From Hydractinia symbiolongicarpus (Eukaryota; Cnidaria; Hydrozoa; Anthoathecata; Hydractiniidae): a DNA stretch of 64,000 bases. The translations under genes and the position numbers were made by a program. The notes under the pieces were generated by a model. That model did not search any database, was not told the origin of the DNA, and saw only the letters and a program-made list of their open reading frames with translations. The stretch covers positions 15,378,001-15,442,000 of the forward strand of contig NC_079879.1 of NCBI RefSeq assembly GCF_029227915.1. Reading direction: 5' to 3'. Shown in pieces: positions 7,233 through 18,198 of the stretch. How positions within the stretch are numbered: the first letter of the stretch is position 1; each line of letters opens with the position of its first letter.

Positions 7233-10200
7233 TTACACGATGATCCGCTTGTCGTCTGCTCGGTTGAGTGCCAGCTTGGTCACTTCCTGCGTAAAGACCT
7301 GATGCGCTTTGTTGGCGATACATACCCAGGTTTTGTAGATGCTAACGCCTTCCTCCAGACAGCGTTGGTAGTCATCGAAGGTTATCGATTTGGCCGTGAC
7401 GCACTTCTTTACGCCCTTAGCCTTGTGATCCCCACCCTCTTTCGTGAGACTCTCGTAGGCATATGCCTTCAATCTTAGAGTGATGAACTTTGTCATGACC
7501 TTCTCACTTAGCTCAATCTTCATCAAGCCTACGACTTTCTTTTTCTTGCCGATGGGGAGAGGTCTGTCATCGTCCTTACTGTAGGCACTCGTGTCGAAGC
7601 GCTCCTCGACATCGTTGGCGATGTCACGGTAAAAGTCCTCAGTCTTGATGTGGTAGACGAAAGAGTCCGTGTCCATACAGCACAAGCGCAGCTTGCTGTC
7701 GTACATGGGCTGCATATAGTCATGGTGGAACTCGTACATAACGGTCTTTGACAGATCAAGTATAGCCTGGCCAATGTACACTGGCTTGTTCATCTTGATC
7801 CCCGTCTTGCCCATTTTCATCTCGCTGAAGTAGTTACCGCCCTTGAAGTTCGGTTGCATGACGAACTTCTTGTACGCGGCCTCGTTCGTGACTAGCTTAA
7901 TGTTCCGGTGGTTGCGGATGTTCTCCATGGTTTTCCCAAAGACCGAGAGGTTCATGAGCTTGTAAAAGTCCTTCTCGAAGTCGTTCTTGGCGGTAGTTCT
8001 CAGCCTCGTGTTATGGTCGATATAGTCACACAACCAGGGTTTCTGGTTAAACTGGATGACTCTGTGCACTTTCTTCAGCTCGAGCCCATGCTTTAGAGCT
8101 TGGTGAAGAGCCCCGATGTGTACCACGTATTTCTGATTATATTCGAGATTTGGGATGAGCTTCTCGACCCTGTGAACCGCCTTGCGCTCCGGCAGGAAGG
8201 GCAGCTCGTTGTGCTTGTCGTGTAGGCTTTCGGTGTAGTCTATGTCAACTTCCAAGAAGTAGCCGTGTTTGTTGGTAGCCACGAGTTTGCTGATCTTCTT
8301 CTCCGTAAAGGCCTTCACGTTCGACACCCATTTAACCCATCAGTGGGTAGGTCCTTCCGCATGGCCCAACCCTAAAGGTTGTTGGCGTCGAGGTACTGCA
8401 AGTAGGACAACTCCTCTTCAGGATCGTACTGGTTTCCCATATACTTGTTGTTGGCCTTGGCATAGCGGTGCACGGCTTGGCTTGTACCTCCTCGAATGCC
8501 TCTCTCGAACATCAGGAGCATTTCCAAGTCCGTGAGGAGCTCCAGCTTGATCTCGGTGTACTTCAACGCTGACTTCCAGGCTAAGCCTGGAGCGCTGTAG
8601 AAGTGGGCGGGGTCGAGCTTGTATTGATCCAAGCAAACTCCCCGAAAGTTCTCGAATACGTCTGCTAGTAGCAGGACGTCCGTGGTAAGATACACGTCGT
8701 GATAGTCTCCCATATTGACCTCCGCACCCTCTGGAGTGATGACATTCCATACTTTTTAAGTCTTCTTCGCTGATCCCACGCATGTTGAGTTTGCTGTAGA
8801 AGCCCTCTTTGGGAGGTAGCTCCGCCTCCTCGAATCGCTGCCAGCCATCCATGTACTCGCAGGTGTAGACTCCCTTCTTACGCAGGAGATATTTGCACTG
8901 TTCATTATCGAGGTTGCTTGCGAGTTTGTCCAGGCTCGAGGCCATGAACCGACAGCTGTGGATGAATCGTATCTCTACCTGCTTTAAGAAGTCGTCGATA
9001 GGTACCTTGATCTTTACGTTGAAGGAGATGTACTTTTCTGTGTTTTCAGCGATACAACCAAGGTCTTGAGCGTCATACTTGGCACCGAGCTCCCCGATGA
9101 AAAAGTGGGCGTCATATCCTGACAGGTTGTGGAATATCACGGGTACGTGCCCGGGATTCTAAATTTGAGATTGCAGCTGTTATGCGCGGCACCTCGGTAA
9201 AGTCCCGTGTAATGGCAATGGTCCCTCACTTTGCCGTTCTTTGAGTCGTTGTCAAAGGGTTTCATGCAGATGTGACAAGTCATGGCGGAGTCGTGCTCCC
9301 TCTTTAGTACCTCCGTTAGTGGTAACATGTCCTGCTGAGGGAAGGTGGAGTAGAGTCGCTTTACCTCATCCTCCAGGTGGTCGACGAACTTCTTCACGCA
9401 GTCTTTACCCCTTTGGACTGTCAGTGGGTCTGGTACTGGCCCGTATGCGAAGGTACTGTACGTACACCAGCCACGTGGTACGTGCTCGTTAAGCTTCTTC
9501 GTCTTGGTGTCGCTCGCGTTTTGGCTCGGGATTAGCAAGCTCTCAAAGTCGGCGTAGATTGCAAAGGGTACCTTGAACTGCTGTTTACCATCCGAGTAGT
9601 ATAGCCACTTATCCTTCTCGCTCGGCACCTTGATTTTGACCGCTTTGTTGTTGGCGCTGTAGTCATAGTGCTTGTCGCGCGAGATAACTGTGGGGAAAGC
9701 GTGCAAGCAGTTCAAGCAGAAGTGCATTTTTGCCGTATTCTTTGAGGTCTCGCTGCCCAGCAGTCGTAAGAGACTTTTGATTGCTGTATAGTGGGTTTTG
9801 CTATCATCCGTGAGGAGGAGCAGGTTCGCCTGCTTGTCGCGCGAGATGTTGTGATCGGAGCGACGTGGTATGTTTATCGTCTTTACCATCACGTACAAGA
9901 CGTTCACCGCGATCCCGGGGTTGTTCAACTCAAACTTGGTGATGTCCTTGACAAACGTAGAGAACTCGATGCCCTGCCAGTTATAGCGCTCCGCGTAGGG
10001 TCTCAGCTTGCTGATTCTCTGCGGGTCTCTACCAATATCCTCATGATGTAGAGCAGCGATGATGCTCCACTTGAAGCACTCTTCGTCCTTATTCGCTGGG
10101 TTAATGATGGCCTTTCTCGTGATTATCCACTTTGGTGCTTCGATGTACGAGGATCCTCTCGTCAGCTTGAGTTTGAAGAAGTCTACGTCGAGATGTAGGA

Positions 10201-11035
10201 TGCGGCCGATGCTAAAATAGCTCTTGGGCAGCGCTGGGTACTCCACATGCGTTTTGACCTGAGCGAGCATGGTGTCTAGCACCTCTTCCACGTCGCTACC
10301 CTGGAAGATAGGCGTCATGTTGCTGTTGAAGACCTTGTCGACCTCCATGAACTTGCTGGTACCATCCGCCGGCTTTTTCCACTGGATCCAGAGGGAGCAC
10401 TGCGCTTTCGCCGACCCCATCTCCTCTACTTGGTTCTCGACCAGTGTTTTCACGTGTGATCGCACCATCCCTAAGTACCCGTCGACGTCTGGGCCGTCTA
10501 TGCGGGGGATGCGAAAGCTCCGTAAGGTCCTGCCATGGGCTTGCAGATGCTCCTTGGGTGTGAGGTCTTGCTCCGGTTGCTGCTTGTCTTCGGCATGATT
10601 CTCCCTTGCCTCTTGCTCAACCTCGTCATGAAGCGTTGCACCCGTGGCCCTGTTGTAGAGGTTCATCATATTGTTTTTGAACGTGTTATATGCGCTATTG
10701 TCACCCTTCTTTATTGGCTCGGGAACAGCGTCCACTAGCCAGTTGTACCATTCACGCATCTTGTTTTTCACCACCGATCGACTCTTTACCATCTCCTGTT
10801 GTTCGAAGATGTCCATGGTCTCTGGTGTTGGTAGAATAGTCACTGGTCTGACTAGGTTTCGTCGCCCGGCCCTCCTGGGTGGTCTCTGTGGTACATCCTC
10901 TGGGAGAGGTGTGACGGCTATACTTTCCAAGGGTCTATGAAGAGTAGCAAGACACCTTTTAGGCTCTTTGCAGGGGTATCGATTTGGAAGTTGTAGCTGG
11001 TAACAGCCTATTTCATAGTCACGATCTTGCTTCAT
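7233..11035 (-). pseudogene. Polinton protein-primed family B DNA polymerase (multiple breaks)
   Basis: N-terminal segment from ATG 11035 to about 9137 (632 codons): an arm with DIFEQQEMVKSRSVV and WYNWLVDAVPEPIKKG, then Exo I (YADFES, about 9550) and a Cys/His cluster (CHICMKPF, DHCHYTGLYRGAAHNSC). A shift near 9140 leads to Exo II (NLSGYDAHFF, about 9110-9135); another near 8720-8750 leads to Exo III (YHDVYLTTD) and the pre-palm. TAG at 8372-8374 falls inside motif A after DANNL, and a shift near 8335 follows. The last segment (8327-7233) has motif B (KLMNLSVFGKTMENI) and motif C (CMDTDSF), the thumb, and then TAA at 7233-7235 with a short open tail. In intact elements this polymerase copies the element from a terminal protein. 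Confidence 0.9.
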
Positions 11036-11040
11036 AGGAT

Positions 11041-11487
11041 TCGTTCATAAGGTAGTGCAAGATGGCTATAACGGGACATCATGCTACTTGCCAGGCTTTC
11101 ATGAGTGATCTTGTCAAACTACAGGTTGATGTTGGTGATTTTGTACGCAGCAGCGGCTGCCTTGGCTGCGGTAGACCCCGAGGCTGCCGTCCCCGCATCT
11201 TTGATCACTGTAAAACGCAAAATGTGTGACGGTCGGGCTTTGAGTATGGGACTTTCCCTTACTTAACCACGCAGTCGTTGGTTTTTGTTGATGTCAGCAT
11301 TATTACTAGCGGCGTGTGCGCATGCGCTAGATTTATCGGTTTCGGATTTGTTTTTGGATTCTGGGATTTATCGGAATTAGAGAATTTTGGAATTCCGGGA
11401 ATTGTTGTTGTGTTGTTTTACATTGTTGTTGTTTACGTTGTCGTTGTCGTCGTTGTTTTGCGCTAGAACATACATTTCCCTATCTCT
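11041..11487. other. Polinton 1 right terminal region
   Basis: Minus strand 11215-11131 has a short open tail with KDAGTAASGSTAAKAAAAAY ending in NL and TAG, possibly the end of a small gene just upstream of the polymerase, or a last exon because TTTTACAG precedes it. 11400-11460 is rich in GTT/GTC triplets. The end at 11487, read inward, is AGAGATAGGGAAATGTATGT; a GCGCATGCGC palindrome lies at about 11316-11326. Confidence 0.5.
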
Positions 11488-11679
11488 CTCCTCGCCATTA
11501 GCCCCCTCTATATTTGTTGGTTTTTTCCACATTATCCATAGCGACAGCTGTACCTTCGCTTATCCCATATCTTCTACCTGCCCCTTAAGGTTTTCACGTT
11601 TGACCTCACCATCCCGAAATAGCCATTAACATCGGCATTTCCTATACCGGGAATTCGGAAACTTCGGAAGGTCCTATGG
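11488..11679 (-). pseudogene. Polinton 2 polymerase N-terminus, downstream piece
   Basis: Minus strand from 11679 reads HHRTFRSFRIPGIGNADV and GYFGMVRSNVKTL, aligning with copy 1 (HGRTLRSFRIP, GYLGMVRSHVKTL at about 10440-10545). It has a stop near 11582, then continues to IMWKKPTN and an open run to 11488, where copy 1 begins. It aligns in frame with the piece at 21098-21459 once the transposon and one TGG are removed. Confidence 0.75.
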
Positions 11680-11699
11680 TCAGTTAGGAAAATCCTACA

Positions 11700-11800
11700 T
11701 TTGCGGTATGCTCCAATTGCGGTATAAAAATAATCTGAAAATTTTGTCCCGCAATTGCGGGATATACGGGATTCGAATATCCCGCAATTGCGATATATAT
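11700..11800. repeat. Left subterminal CAATTG palindromic sites
   Basis: Three sites centred on CAATTG at 11714, 11752 and 11785. The second is a 14-bp palindrome (CCCGCAATTGCGGG), and the third is CCCGCAATTGCG. Matching sites occur at 15108, 15139, 15169, 18037, 21028 and 21055. Such clusters near transposon ends are usually transposase-binding sites; that is inference here. Confidence 0.6.
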
Positions 11801-12289
11801 ATCACTTGTTACAAGCTCGTGAGCTTTTATTAAAACGCAAATGTGTCCTACAAGAATGGAAATTTTTGCCTCTCTGAGCACCGACACGGGAGTCGTGTGT
11901 TCGAAGACAAGTGTTCAAAACACTTGTTTAACTAACTAGTAAATAAAGGTGTTTCCACCAAACTTTTTAAAAGTGAATGTAGGCAGAATTAACTGAATTA
12001 ATGAATTTCGCAAATTTTGGGGTTTGTGGGTTTGTGGTCTTTCTTCTTCCTGTCAGTTGAAAATTAAATCGAAAATTAAAAGTTCGAGGAATTTTCCGTT
12101 CAGGAAGGTCTCACAAATCAATTTTGAAAAATAAGTGTGTAACAAATATTATTGCGTATCTGAATAGTAAAATATGTCGTGTCTAACTTCGTAACAAAAA
12201 TCCCAATTTGATAGACAGCTTTTTGTAAACTTTATTCGCGAGGTTGTTTGCGTATATCATACGTCTTGTTTTATTTTAAAAATGAAAAC

Positions 12290-14028
12290 ATGAAGCGTAG
12301 CCTTAGAAATCCGAAGAAAGATTTTTCAAAAAAATGTAAGTGCATTCTGCACAATGATACTGACATAAATGGCAATGGTTGCTACGATATTAGTTCTTCA
12401 AAAAGGTACAAAGCGAGCGTAATTAATGATTTCAAAGAAAAGAAGATATTTCCATTACGAGCGAAATATCTTTGTACAACTTGTTATGAGCGATACAAAA
12501 ACGTAGATGAAACGATCGACATGCAAACCACCCAAAAAGAAATAGCTACTACATCCGTAACTGCAAATGTTCAGGAAACTGTACCAACACTAGAAACACC
12601 TGAACTTGCCAAAGAAAATTCAATCGCATACTTATTGCATAACCTCGTTGATAAGTTAGAAAACGAATCCATAGAAGCCTTGCTAAAAGGTAACGAGAAC
12701 TTATGGGCGAATCTTATATTCTTAATCGGCAATAAAATTTGCAATAAGGAAATTTATAAAGACGGTCTAAAGATATCAAAAAAATACAAAGATGTCAATT
12801 TCCTGATCCAACAAGATGTAGACCGATACATTAAAGAGCGGAATCGTTTGTTAGTTTTGTTTTTATGTGGAGTAACTGGCTTAGATATGTCCAACACGTC
12901 CACAGAGAAAAAGATGTCATTTATCAATACTGTTGAAATGTGTTATTATTTAAGAAATTTTCAACTTGTTCTTCCCTTTTCCTTTCTTGGGAACTTTATT
13001 CAGTCATCAATTTCCGGTTCTAAAGTTGTTTCGGTGATGAACGGAAAAACCTCTCCTGGCGTTTGTTATACCACCTTTAAAAACTGGCTATCTGAAAAAG
13101 GAGCGAAACCGCTAACTTGCATTGATGGACCAGTGGATTTATTTTTTGATAACATTGGCAAGTATATCGTAAAGAACTATCGGATTAGCATACTGAAAAC
13201 GAAAAGTGCTGATATCATAACGACAGGGATCCAAATAGCACTGACGACATACAGAAACGAATTGACTTGAAACCTAGCCGAAGTGCCGATGTTAAATCCT
13301 CATACAAATTGATGCAATTGGAGATCCAACGCGCCAATGAAGATTTTCGCAAGTTTCGTTTTTGTTTTGTAAAAGAACTTTTTGACTACGTTGTCATTGG
13401 GGACGAATATGACAGGAGCATTGACAATAACATTAAGGTAAATTACTTTGATATGTTTGTTTTAAAAAAGTATGGATTTTATATTTCTAACAAGTTGGTT
13501 ATATTGCAATATTTGAAACTCCTATAATAAACCTATATATTTTAATTTAAGGAAATGTCAGTAAGACGAATCTGCACGAACGAAGCATGCGGAAAGAAAT
13601 TTTCAACATTAAAACGAAAATGTGTCTGCGGAAGTGTTGTAGAAGGTGTTTCGTACAATCATACCCCAGTGATGAAGTGTGGAATTAATTTGTTGAAAGA
13701 TGTTGACGTTGGTGCCAAAAAATGCGAACACAAGCCATTGATTCGTATGGTTGAATCGATCATACTGAATCCGAACAGCTATAAAAATATAGAGTCGATA
13801 TTGATGGAGATGAAAATCATAGCGGAAATCGGGAAAAGTCGAGAATGGGTGCTTTTAGGATGTGATGGTCCTCCGTATTGCCTATCAGAACGTATTATTA
13901 ACAGAGAGGTTGAAAGGTTTGATTTCGCTGCAATGGTACCAGGACTTGGGCATCTTCATATGAATCAACAAAAGACCTTGTCATATCGCTTGTCCCTGTC
14001 ACTATCGTATTCGATACCGCAAAGTTGA
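12290..14028 (+). CDS. Transposase-like gene, unassigned family (intron plus one shift)
   Basis: First part, ATG 12290 to about 13225: an N-terminal Cys cluster (KCKCILHND, YLCTTCYERY), a mostly helical middle (LVLFLCGVTGLDMS), then SPGVCYTTFKNWLSEKG and VDLFFDNIGKYIVKNYRI. Near 13225 the reading moves to another frame (DDIQKRIDLKPSRSADVK) that runs to 13435. A GT-AG intron at 13436-13553 follows, keeping phase. The last exon has a zinc-ribbon-like CTNEACGKKFSTLKRKCVCG, then REWVLLGCDGPPYCLSERII and FAAMVPGLGHLHMNQQK, stopping at 14028. The Asp residues in FFDN and GCDGPPY are candidate catalytic acids of an RNase H-type core. Similar unnamed ORFs are repeated in cnidarian genomes (memory only). 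The C-terminus looks cut short after GLGHLHMNQ. Confidence 0.55.
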
Positions 14029-14052
14029 CATACATATTTGAATCTTTTTTTT

Positions 14053-14070
14053 CTCGCCTTTGATGGCGAG
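14053..14070. terminator. CTCGCC/GGCGAG hairpin between convergent genes
   Basis: Six-base stem with a 6-base loop, preceded by a T-run, placed 25 bp after the transposase-like stop and 4 bp before the end of the minus gene. It probably marks the shared 3' ends. Confidence 0.4.
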
Positions 14071-14073
14071 TTT

Positions 14074-14787
14074 TCAGTCAAAAGTTCTATCGACGGCAAT
14101 GGAGCAACAGCAGCCTGTGCACCTGAAATCGCTGCTCGGGCATTTAAAAGAACGGGCAGATTTGCAAATTTTTTGACACAGCAATTGTCTTTGCCATAAT
14201 CCTTTGAAGACTTTTAGAAACACTTCGTCCCCAGGTGTTATTTTTAAGTCCTGCATTTTCCGCAGCAGCCCATTTGTGTTGTTGTAACGCGATTTTGCCC
14301 TAAAGGCGGAGTTTTTCTGATATTGGGTGCATCTTTTTCCACGTATCTTTTCACTCGACAATTTCTTCTTGATTTCTTGCTGGTGCGTTGTTAATTTTCT
14401 TCGCTCTAGCTTTATTTCTCCTTGTTCGCTGTAAATAGTGATGTTGTTGACAGGTTCTTCTTCTTCTTCTTCTTCTTCTTCTTCTTCTTCTTCTTCTTCT
14501 TCTTCTTCTTCTTCTTCTTCTTCTTTAATATTTTCAGCTTGAACCTGTTGCTGCTCATCAGGAACAGAAGTCCCATTTGAAATATTTGTATGAGTGTTTG
14601 TGGAGCGCTGCTGAGTTAAAAAAGTGAATGGTTGAATGGGCGAGGATGCATTAAAAAATGACGAATTATTAAAATTTGAAATTTCTAACGGGCCGCAATT
14701 TCCAATAATGCTTGTAATATCCTTTAACACCGGGAGACTTTTAGATGATTCGTTGGATAAATCCAAAGTTGGTTGAAAGGGATCCAT
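14074..14787 (-). CDS. Transposon accessory protein with poly-glutamate tract
   Basis: 237 residues from ATG 14787. Residues 1-88 are Ser/Asn/Gln-rich and look disordered (LDLSNESSKSLPVLKD, NTHTNISNGT). Residues 89-111 are an unbroken Glu run encoded by a (TTC)n microsatellite at about 14455-14525. After that come a basic stretch (KLERRKLTTHQQEIKKKL, RGKRCTQYQK) and a Leu-rich helix (NGLLRKMQDLKITPGDEVF). The C-terminus is Cys-rich, ending CTGCCCSIAVDRTFD, and may be a frameshifted reading since another frame there is also open. No family is recognised. The basic, helical part suggests DNA binding. Its convergent position beside the transposase-like gene suggests an accessory role. Confidence 0.5.
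   Translation of the reverse strand: MDPFQPTLDLSNESSKSLPVLKDITSIIGNCGPLEISNFNNSSFFNASSPIQPFTFLTQQRSTNTHTNISNGTSVPDEQQQVQAENIKEEEEEEEEEEEEEEEEEEEEEEEPVNNITIYSEQGEIKLERRKLTTHQQEIKKKLSSEKIRGKRCTQYQKNSAFRAKSRYNNTNGLLRKMQDLKITPGDEVFLKVFKGLWQRQLLCQKICKSARSFKCPSSDFRCTGCCCSIAVDRTFD
14455..14525 (+). repeat. (TTC)n microsatellite
   Basis: About 23 TTC triplets in a row, lying inside the minus-strand gene and read there as Glu codons. Confidence 0.9.
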
Positions 14788-15138
14788 TTTGTTGAGTTGA
14801 TAAGTCTATGAAAAAAGCAATTAATTAGCAATTTTTAAACAGGTTATTCCACTTGTGAACAGTAATGCAAATAAAAGAAACTTACTATCGCAGTCGATCA
14901 AGTGTTATTTACCGCTCTAAGGACTTCTCTAAGAACACTGAAACAATTTTTCTTAAATTTGTTATTTATACATTAGGATTCGAATTTAGAACAGCTGCAT
15001 TAAAAATCGAACGTCCAAGATTTCTAAGATCATAAGTTTAAGATTTAAAAGATTATAAAAAAGTTTCTTTAAAAAATGTATATACTGAAATTGCAGGATA
15101 TGTACCGCAATTGCAGTATACCGCAAATTCATATCCTG
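14788..15138. other. Transposon interior, no gene seen
   Basis: AT-rich sequence upstream of the poly-Glu gene, probably its promoter region, running into CAATTG-containing sites at 15087-15144. Confidence 0.4.
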
Positions 15139-18004
15139 CAATTGCAGTATACAAACTTTATTGCGAAGCAATTGAGCTTCGCGAGCGAAGCGAAATTGTG
15201 GAGCACGTTTGCTACGCGAAGTATACCAAGAGAATTATTGAGATTCTCAAAATTTCGGTAGAAAAAAAATCATATAAAATCAGCTTAAGGAGATATGACT
15301 GATATTTTTTCAATAAGAGGTAGGTTATTTTTTTGTCTAATAGAACAAATAAGTTTGAACCAAGCAGCTGTTATAAATGTTAGCTAAAAATGCCAATAAA
15401 TAGGCTTTGTACCCCCTACCCCCCGTCTTTCGTACCCCCCCCCCCCCGTTATTTCCCGATTTTCCGTTTGCCGGAAACGAGAGACTGGGAAGTACACTCA
15501 AGCAATCAGAAAACGGTTATCGGCTAATTTGAATTATCGTGTATTTTACAGACCTAACACAAATACATAGTTTATACCAAGTCCTCATAATAATTGGCTT
15601 CGCTGGTATGCTATTTCTCTTAATATTTGGACTTGGAAAGCTTGTATATACATTTTAAAGGCACATTATATTAATTTGAACGTTTATAATGCGCAAAAAT
15701 TATTTTTTGGTGCCTATGGCCACCATGGAAAATTATTTTTGCTGTCATCCTTCAATCGAATCATTAGCTAGCTAGCTAGATAGCTACCTCTAGCTACAGT
15801 TAGAAGAAGAAAATTCAATTCATAATGATTAACAAAACTCTTTTTTTTAAATTTTTAGATTTTTAAATATTTCCTAAAACTCAAGTTGCTTCTTTTTTAT
15901 GTTGCATCGTGAAAATAAATTTAAGTGACCAATCCAAAACTAACGGGAAAATGCCTCTTTATTCTTTAAGGTATTTGCTCATTTGTGATTAAAAACTTTT
16001 GTACTTTTGCTACTAGGGTCTTTTTACTGATATATGTTCTAAATCTGAACTATTTTATCAAATGGTGCCTTTACCTGGAAATTCTACCTTGTTTACCTAC
16101 TTTCGCATGTTGTTAAATTCTTCAACACTCAAACCTATAGCAATAAATTTTTCAAGAAGTTAGCTTATGTACGACGTGTGAAGTCACAAATGATTAATTG
16201 GACATTTGTTTGATAATGGTGGCAACCGCTAATGTAATTATTGTTTTTGTGAGATTAAGTTTGGACATATATAAAATATTTAAGAAAGACAAAAAAAAAT
16301 TTAGGGCTTCATCATTTTCATTTTTTTCTTTACGACCCTATGTTTTTGCATTGTGTTTCACGAGCTTACAATAATGTGGTATTGCTAAGTTATAATATGT
16401 AAAAACTACTCTGGAATGTGAAACTAAATAATACACCTTAATCAAATTTTGTGTTTTTCGTAACTTTTGTGTTCAGTATTGTAGATTAGTATGCGTGTCA
16501 ACTGGCCAAAAAGACATAAGTATGAGGGCAACCTTGAGCAAATTGTTAAGTACAATTTGTACTTTCCAAATGGAAAACAGTGCCTTCAATTCTGTTGTCT
16601 TGGCCACAAAAAGTAGTGATCTATATTTTATGTGGTTAGCCTAATTAATTGCAATAAATTTACCCTGTCAATTGTTCCAGGAGGGACAACATGACGGTTC
16701 TAGAGTGCTAAAAAGCTTCCATTTGAGCTACAAAAACCCTTTAAATTTCTGTTCAATAAGAAACAGCTGTTATGTGGGATTGAACCCATATGAATATGAA
16801 GTGAACACTCTACCGACTGAACTACCAATCCCCAAAAGAAGACAACCCCCAAAGTAAACAGAGTTGCATGACTATCAAGCATGTATCAATCATATTGTAT
16901 TTAGTAAATAATTTTTGAGCACTCTGTCCCCAAAAAAGATATATATTTGTAGTTTAGAAATTTAGCTCTAAATATCGTCTTTTAAAGGCACTGGATTTTA
17001 ATGTATTTAAAGACTTTACTATATATATAATATAATATACTATATAAAAATGTTTTCTGTTTCTTTTTAGATTGCGTACAATGAGAGCGAGAGATGTTAT
17101 CTTTCAATACGTGAGATAAAAAGAAGAAAGCGAAACCTCATCCCGCGTTGTTATTGTTTTTCTGTCAAAAACTTGAAGCTGTTTTATAAATCTTAATAAA
17201 GTTAATAATTTGTTTTCGTTTCTGTAGATTGTTTTTTTTTGTTTATTGTTTCCCGTGAGTTTACAAAATTTATTGCAGCAGATTCATTGGCTTCAAGAAA
17301 TCGGTTTTCATAACTAGTGCCGTTATTTTTAAGTGAAAAAAAACACATGCTGCTTCGTTTGTCTTCTTGTCTCCGAAAGTCTCTATTATTATCTGCGTTT
17401 CGAGTATTATTTTCTGGTTGAAAGAGTGTACCTTACGATGCGCATTCGTGACATTTTCGCACACTACGGATTGTACAACTCGGTGTATTGCATTTCTTTC
17501 AAAATAAGGGTTTTAACTTTATAAAAGTATAACTTTGCATGGATTTTTAGTGCTAAAAGCTTCATCAATGTTGGATTTTCGTCGGCCACCACTGACAATA
17601 TTGTGATTATTGTCAATATTTAATTTTATAATTCTGTGAAAAAGAGGTTTTACGAAATCTCTTAGTTATCGTTTATGTTTAGTTTCGCGCGATCTAAATT
17701 TCTCGTACCTCTTAAAAGAAATATTCCGCATATATATATTGTATTTTTGCCAAAAAATCACTACTTTTGCACAACGAGTTGTTGTTGTTCCGCGGCAAGT
17801 TTATTTTACAACCTCGTCCCCAGGGTTTTCTACGTCTATGATATTCAGTTTTGGTGTATTTCCCAGATATCAGTTGCAGTAAGATGTTAGCACCTCGTCG
17901 TATTATATCAAAGAGAAACAAAAGCACTGGGGTCAACTATTGGCTAGTTTCGATTTTGCTTGCAAGTTGCGTAATGCTTCGCAACCTTTTTTTAATTTCT
18001 AGTT
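15139..18004 (+). repeat. Left arm of giant inverted repeat
   Basis: About 2,866 bp that reads as the reverse complement of 18199-21060, at roughly 95% identity where compared by eye. Matched landmarks: GAGCACGTTTGCTACGCGAA near 15200 against 20985; the C-rich run near 15420 against G-runs near 20750; GGCCACCATGG near 15720 against 20300; the tRNA-like element near 16800 against 19400; and the AATTTCTAGTT edge at 18004. A roughly 200-bp segment at about 16300-16500 is present only in this arm. No gene is seen. Confidence 0.9.
16767..16836 (-). repeat. tRNA-derived sequence (pseudo-tRNA or SINE head), left arm
   Basis: Minus strand has an A-box-like TAGTTCAGTCGGTAGAGTG and a B-box-like GGGTTCAATCCC at tRNA spacing, but the acceptor ends do not pair and no anticodon stem forms. 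A second copy is in the right arm. Confidence 0.55.
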
Positions 18005-18198
18005 CCCACAACGTTCACGCATAGTCTCTTATACTGCAATTGCAGTATACAAACGCGTAATACGTTTTTTTTCCCGCAGGCAAGAATAAAGGTCATAGCC
18101 TGGAGCTCCCGATGACATATTTCACTGGATGCGATTTTTAGCCATCCGATGCGAAAACGAAAAAAACCTTGTTGATGCAACCCTTCTTGGGCAAGAGC
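18005..18198. other. Spacer of the giant inverted repeat
   Basis: 194 bp of unique sequence between the arms, containing the 18-bp perfect palindrome ATACTGCAATTGCAGTAT at 18031-18048, the same CAATTG-centred motif as at the transposon ends. Confidence 0.7.

Larger units (their letters stand above)
863..11487. mobile_element. Polinton/Maverick copy 1 (decayed, left end lost)
   Basis: A block of virus-like genes with the Polinton set: retroviral-type integrase, FtsK/HerA-type packaging ATPase, protein-primed family B DNA polymerase, a capsid-like tail and small membrane proteins. Genes at 863-2714 run on plus; those from 2786 to 11035 run on minus, with a 12-bp hairpin between the blocks. The right end is placed at 11487 because its inward sequence AGAGATAGGGAAATGTATGT is shared with the ends of two other copies in this window (21926 and 31505). 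The left end is replaced by a LINE. No adenovirus-type protease is visible. Most genes carry frameshifts or stops, so the copy is inactive. Confidence 0.85.

Noticed and set aside
11488-11679. Continuation of the Polinton 1 polymerase
   Set aside because: It aligns to a region already present in copy 1 (about 10380-10545), so it is a second copy.
16767-16836. Functional tRNA gene
   Set aside because: A- and B-boxes are present, but the acceptor ends do not pair and no anticodon stem forms.
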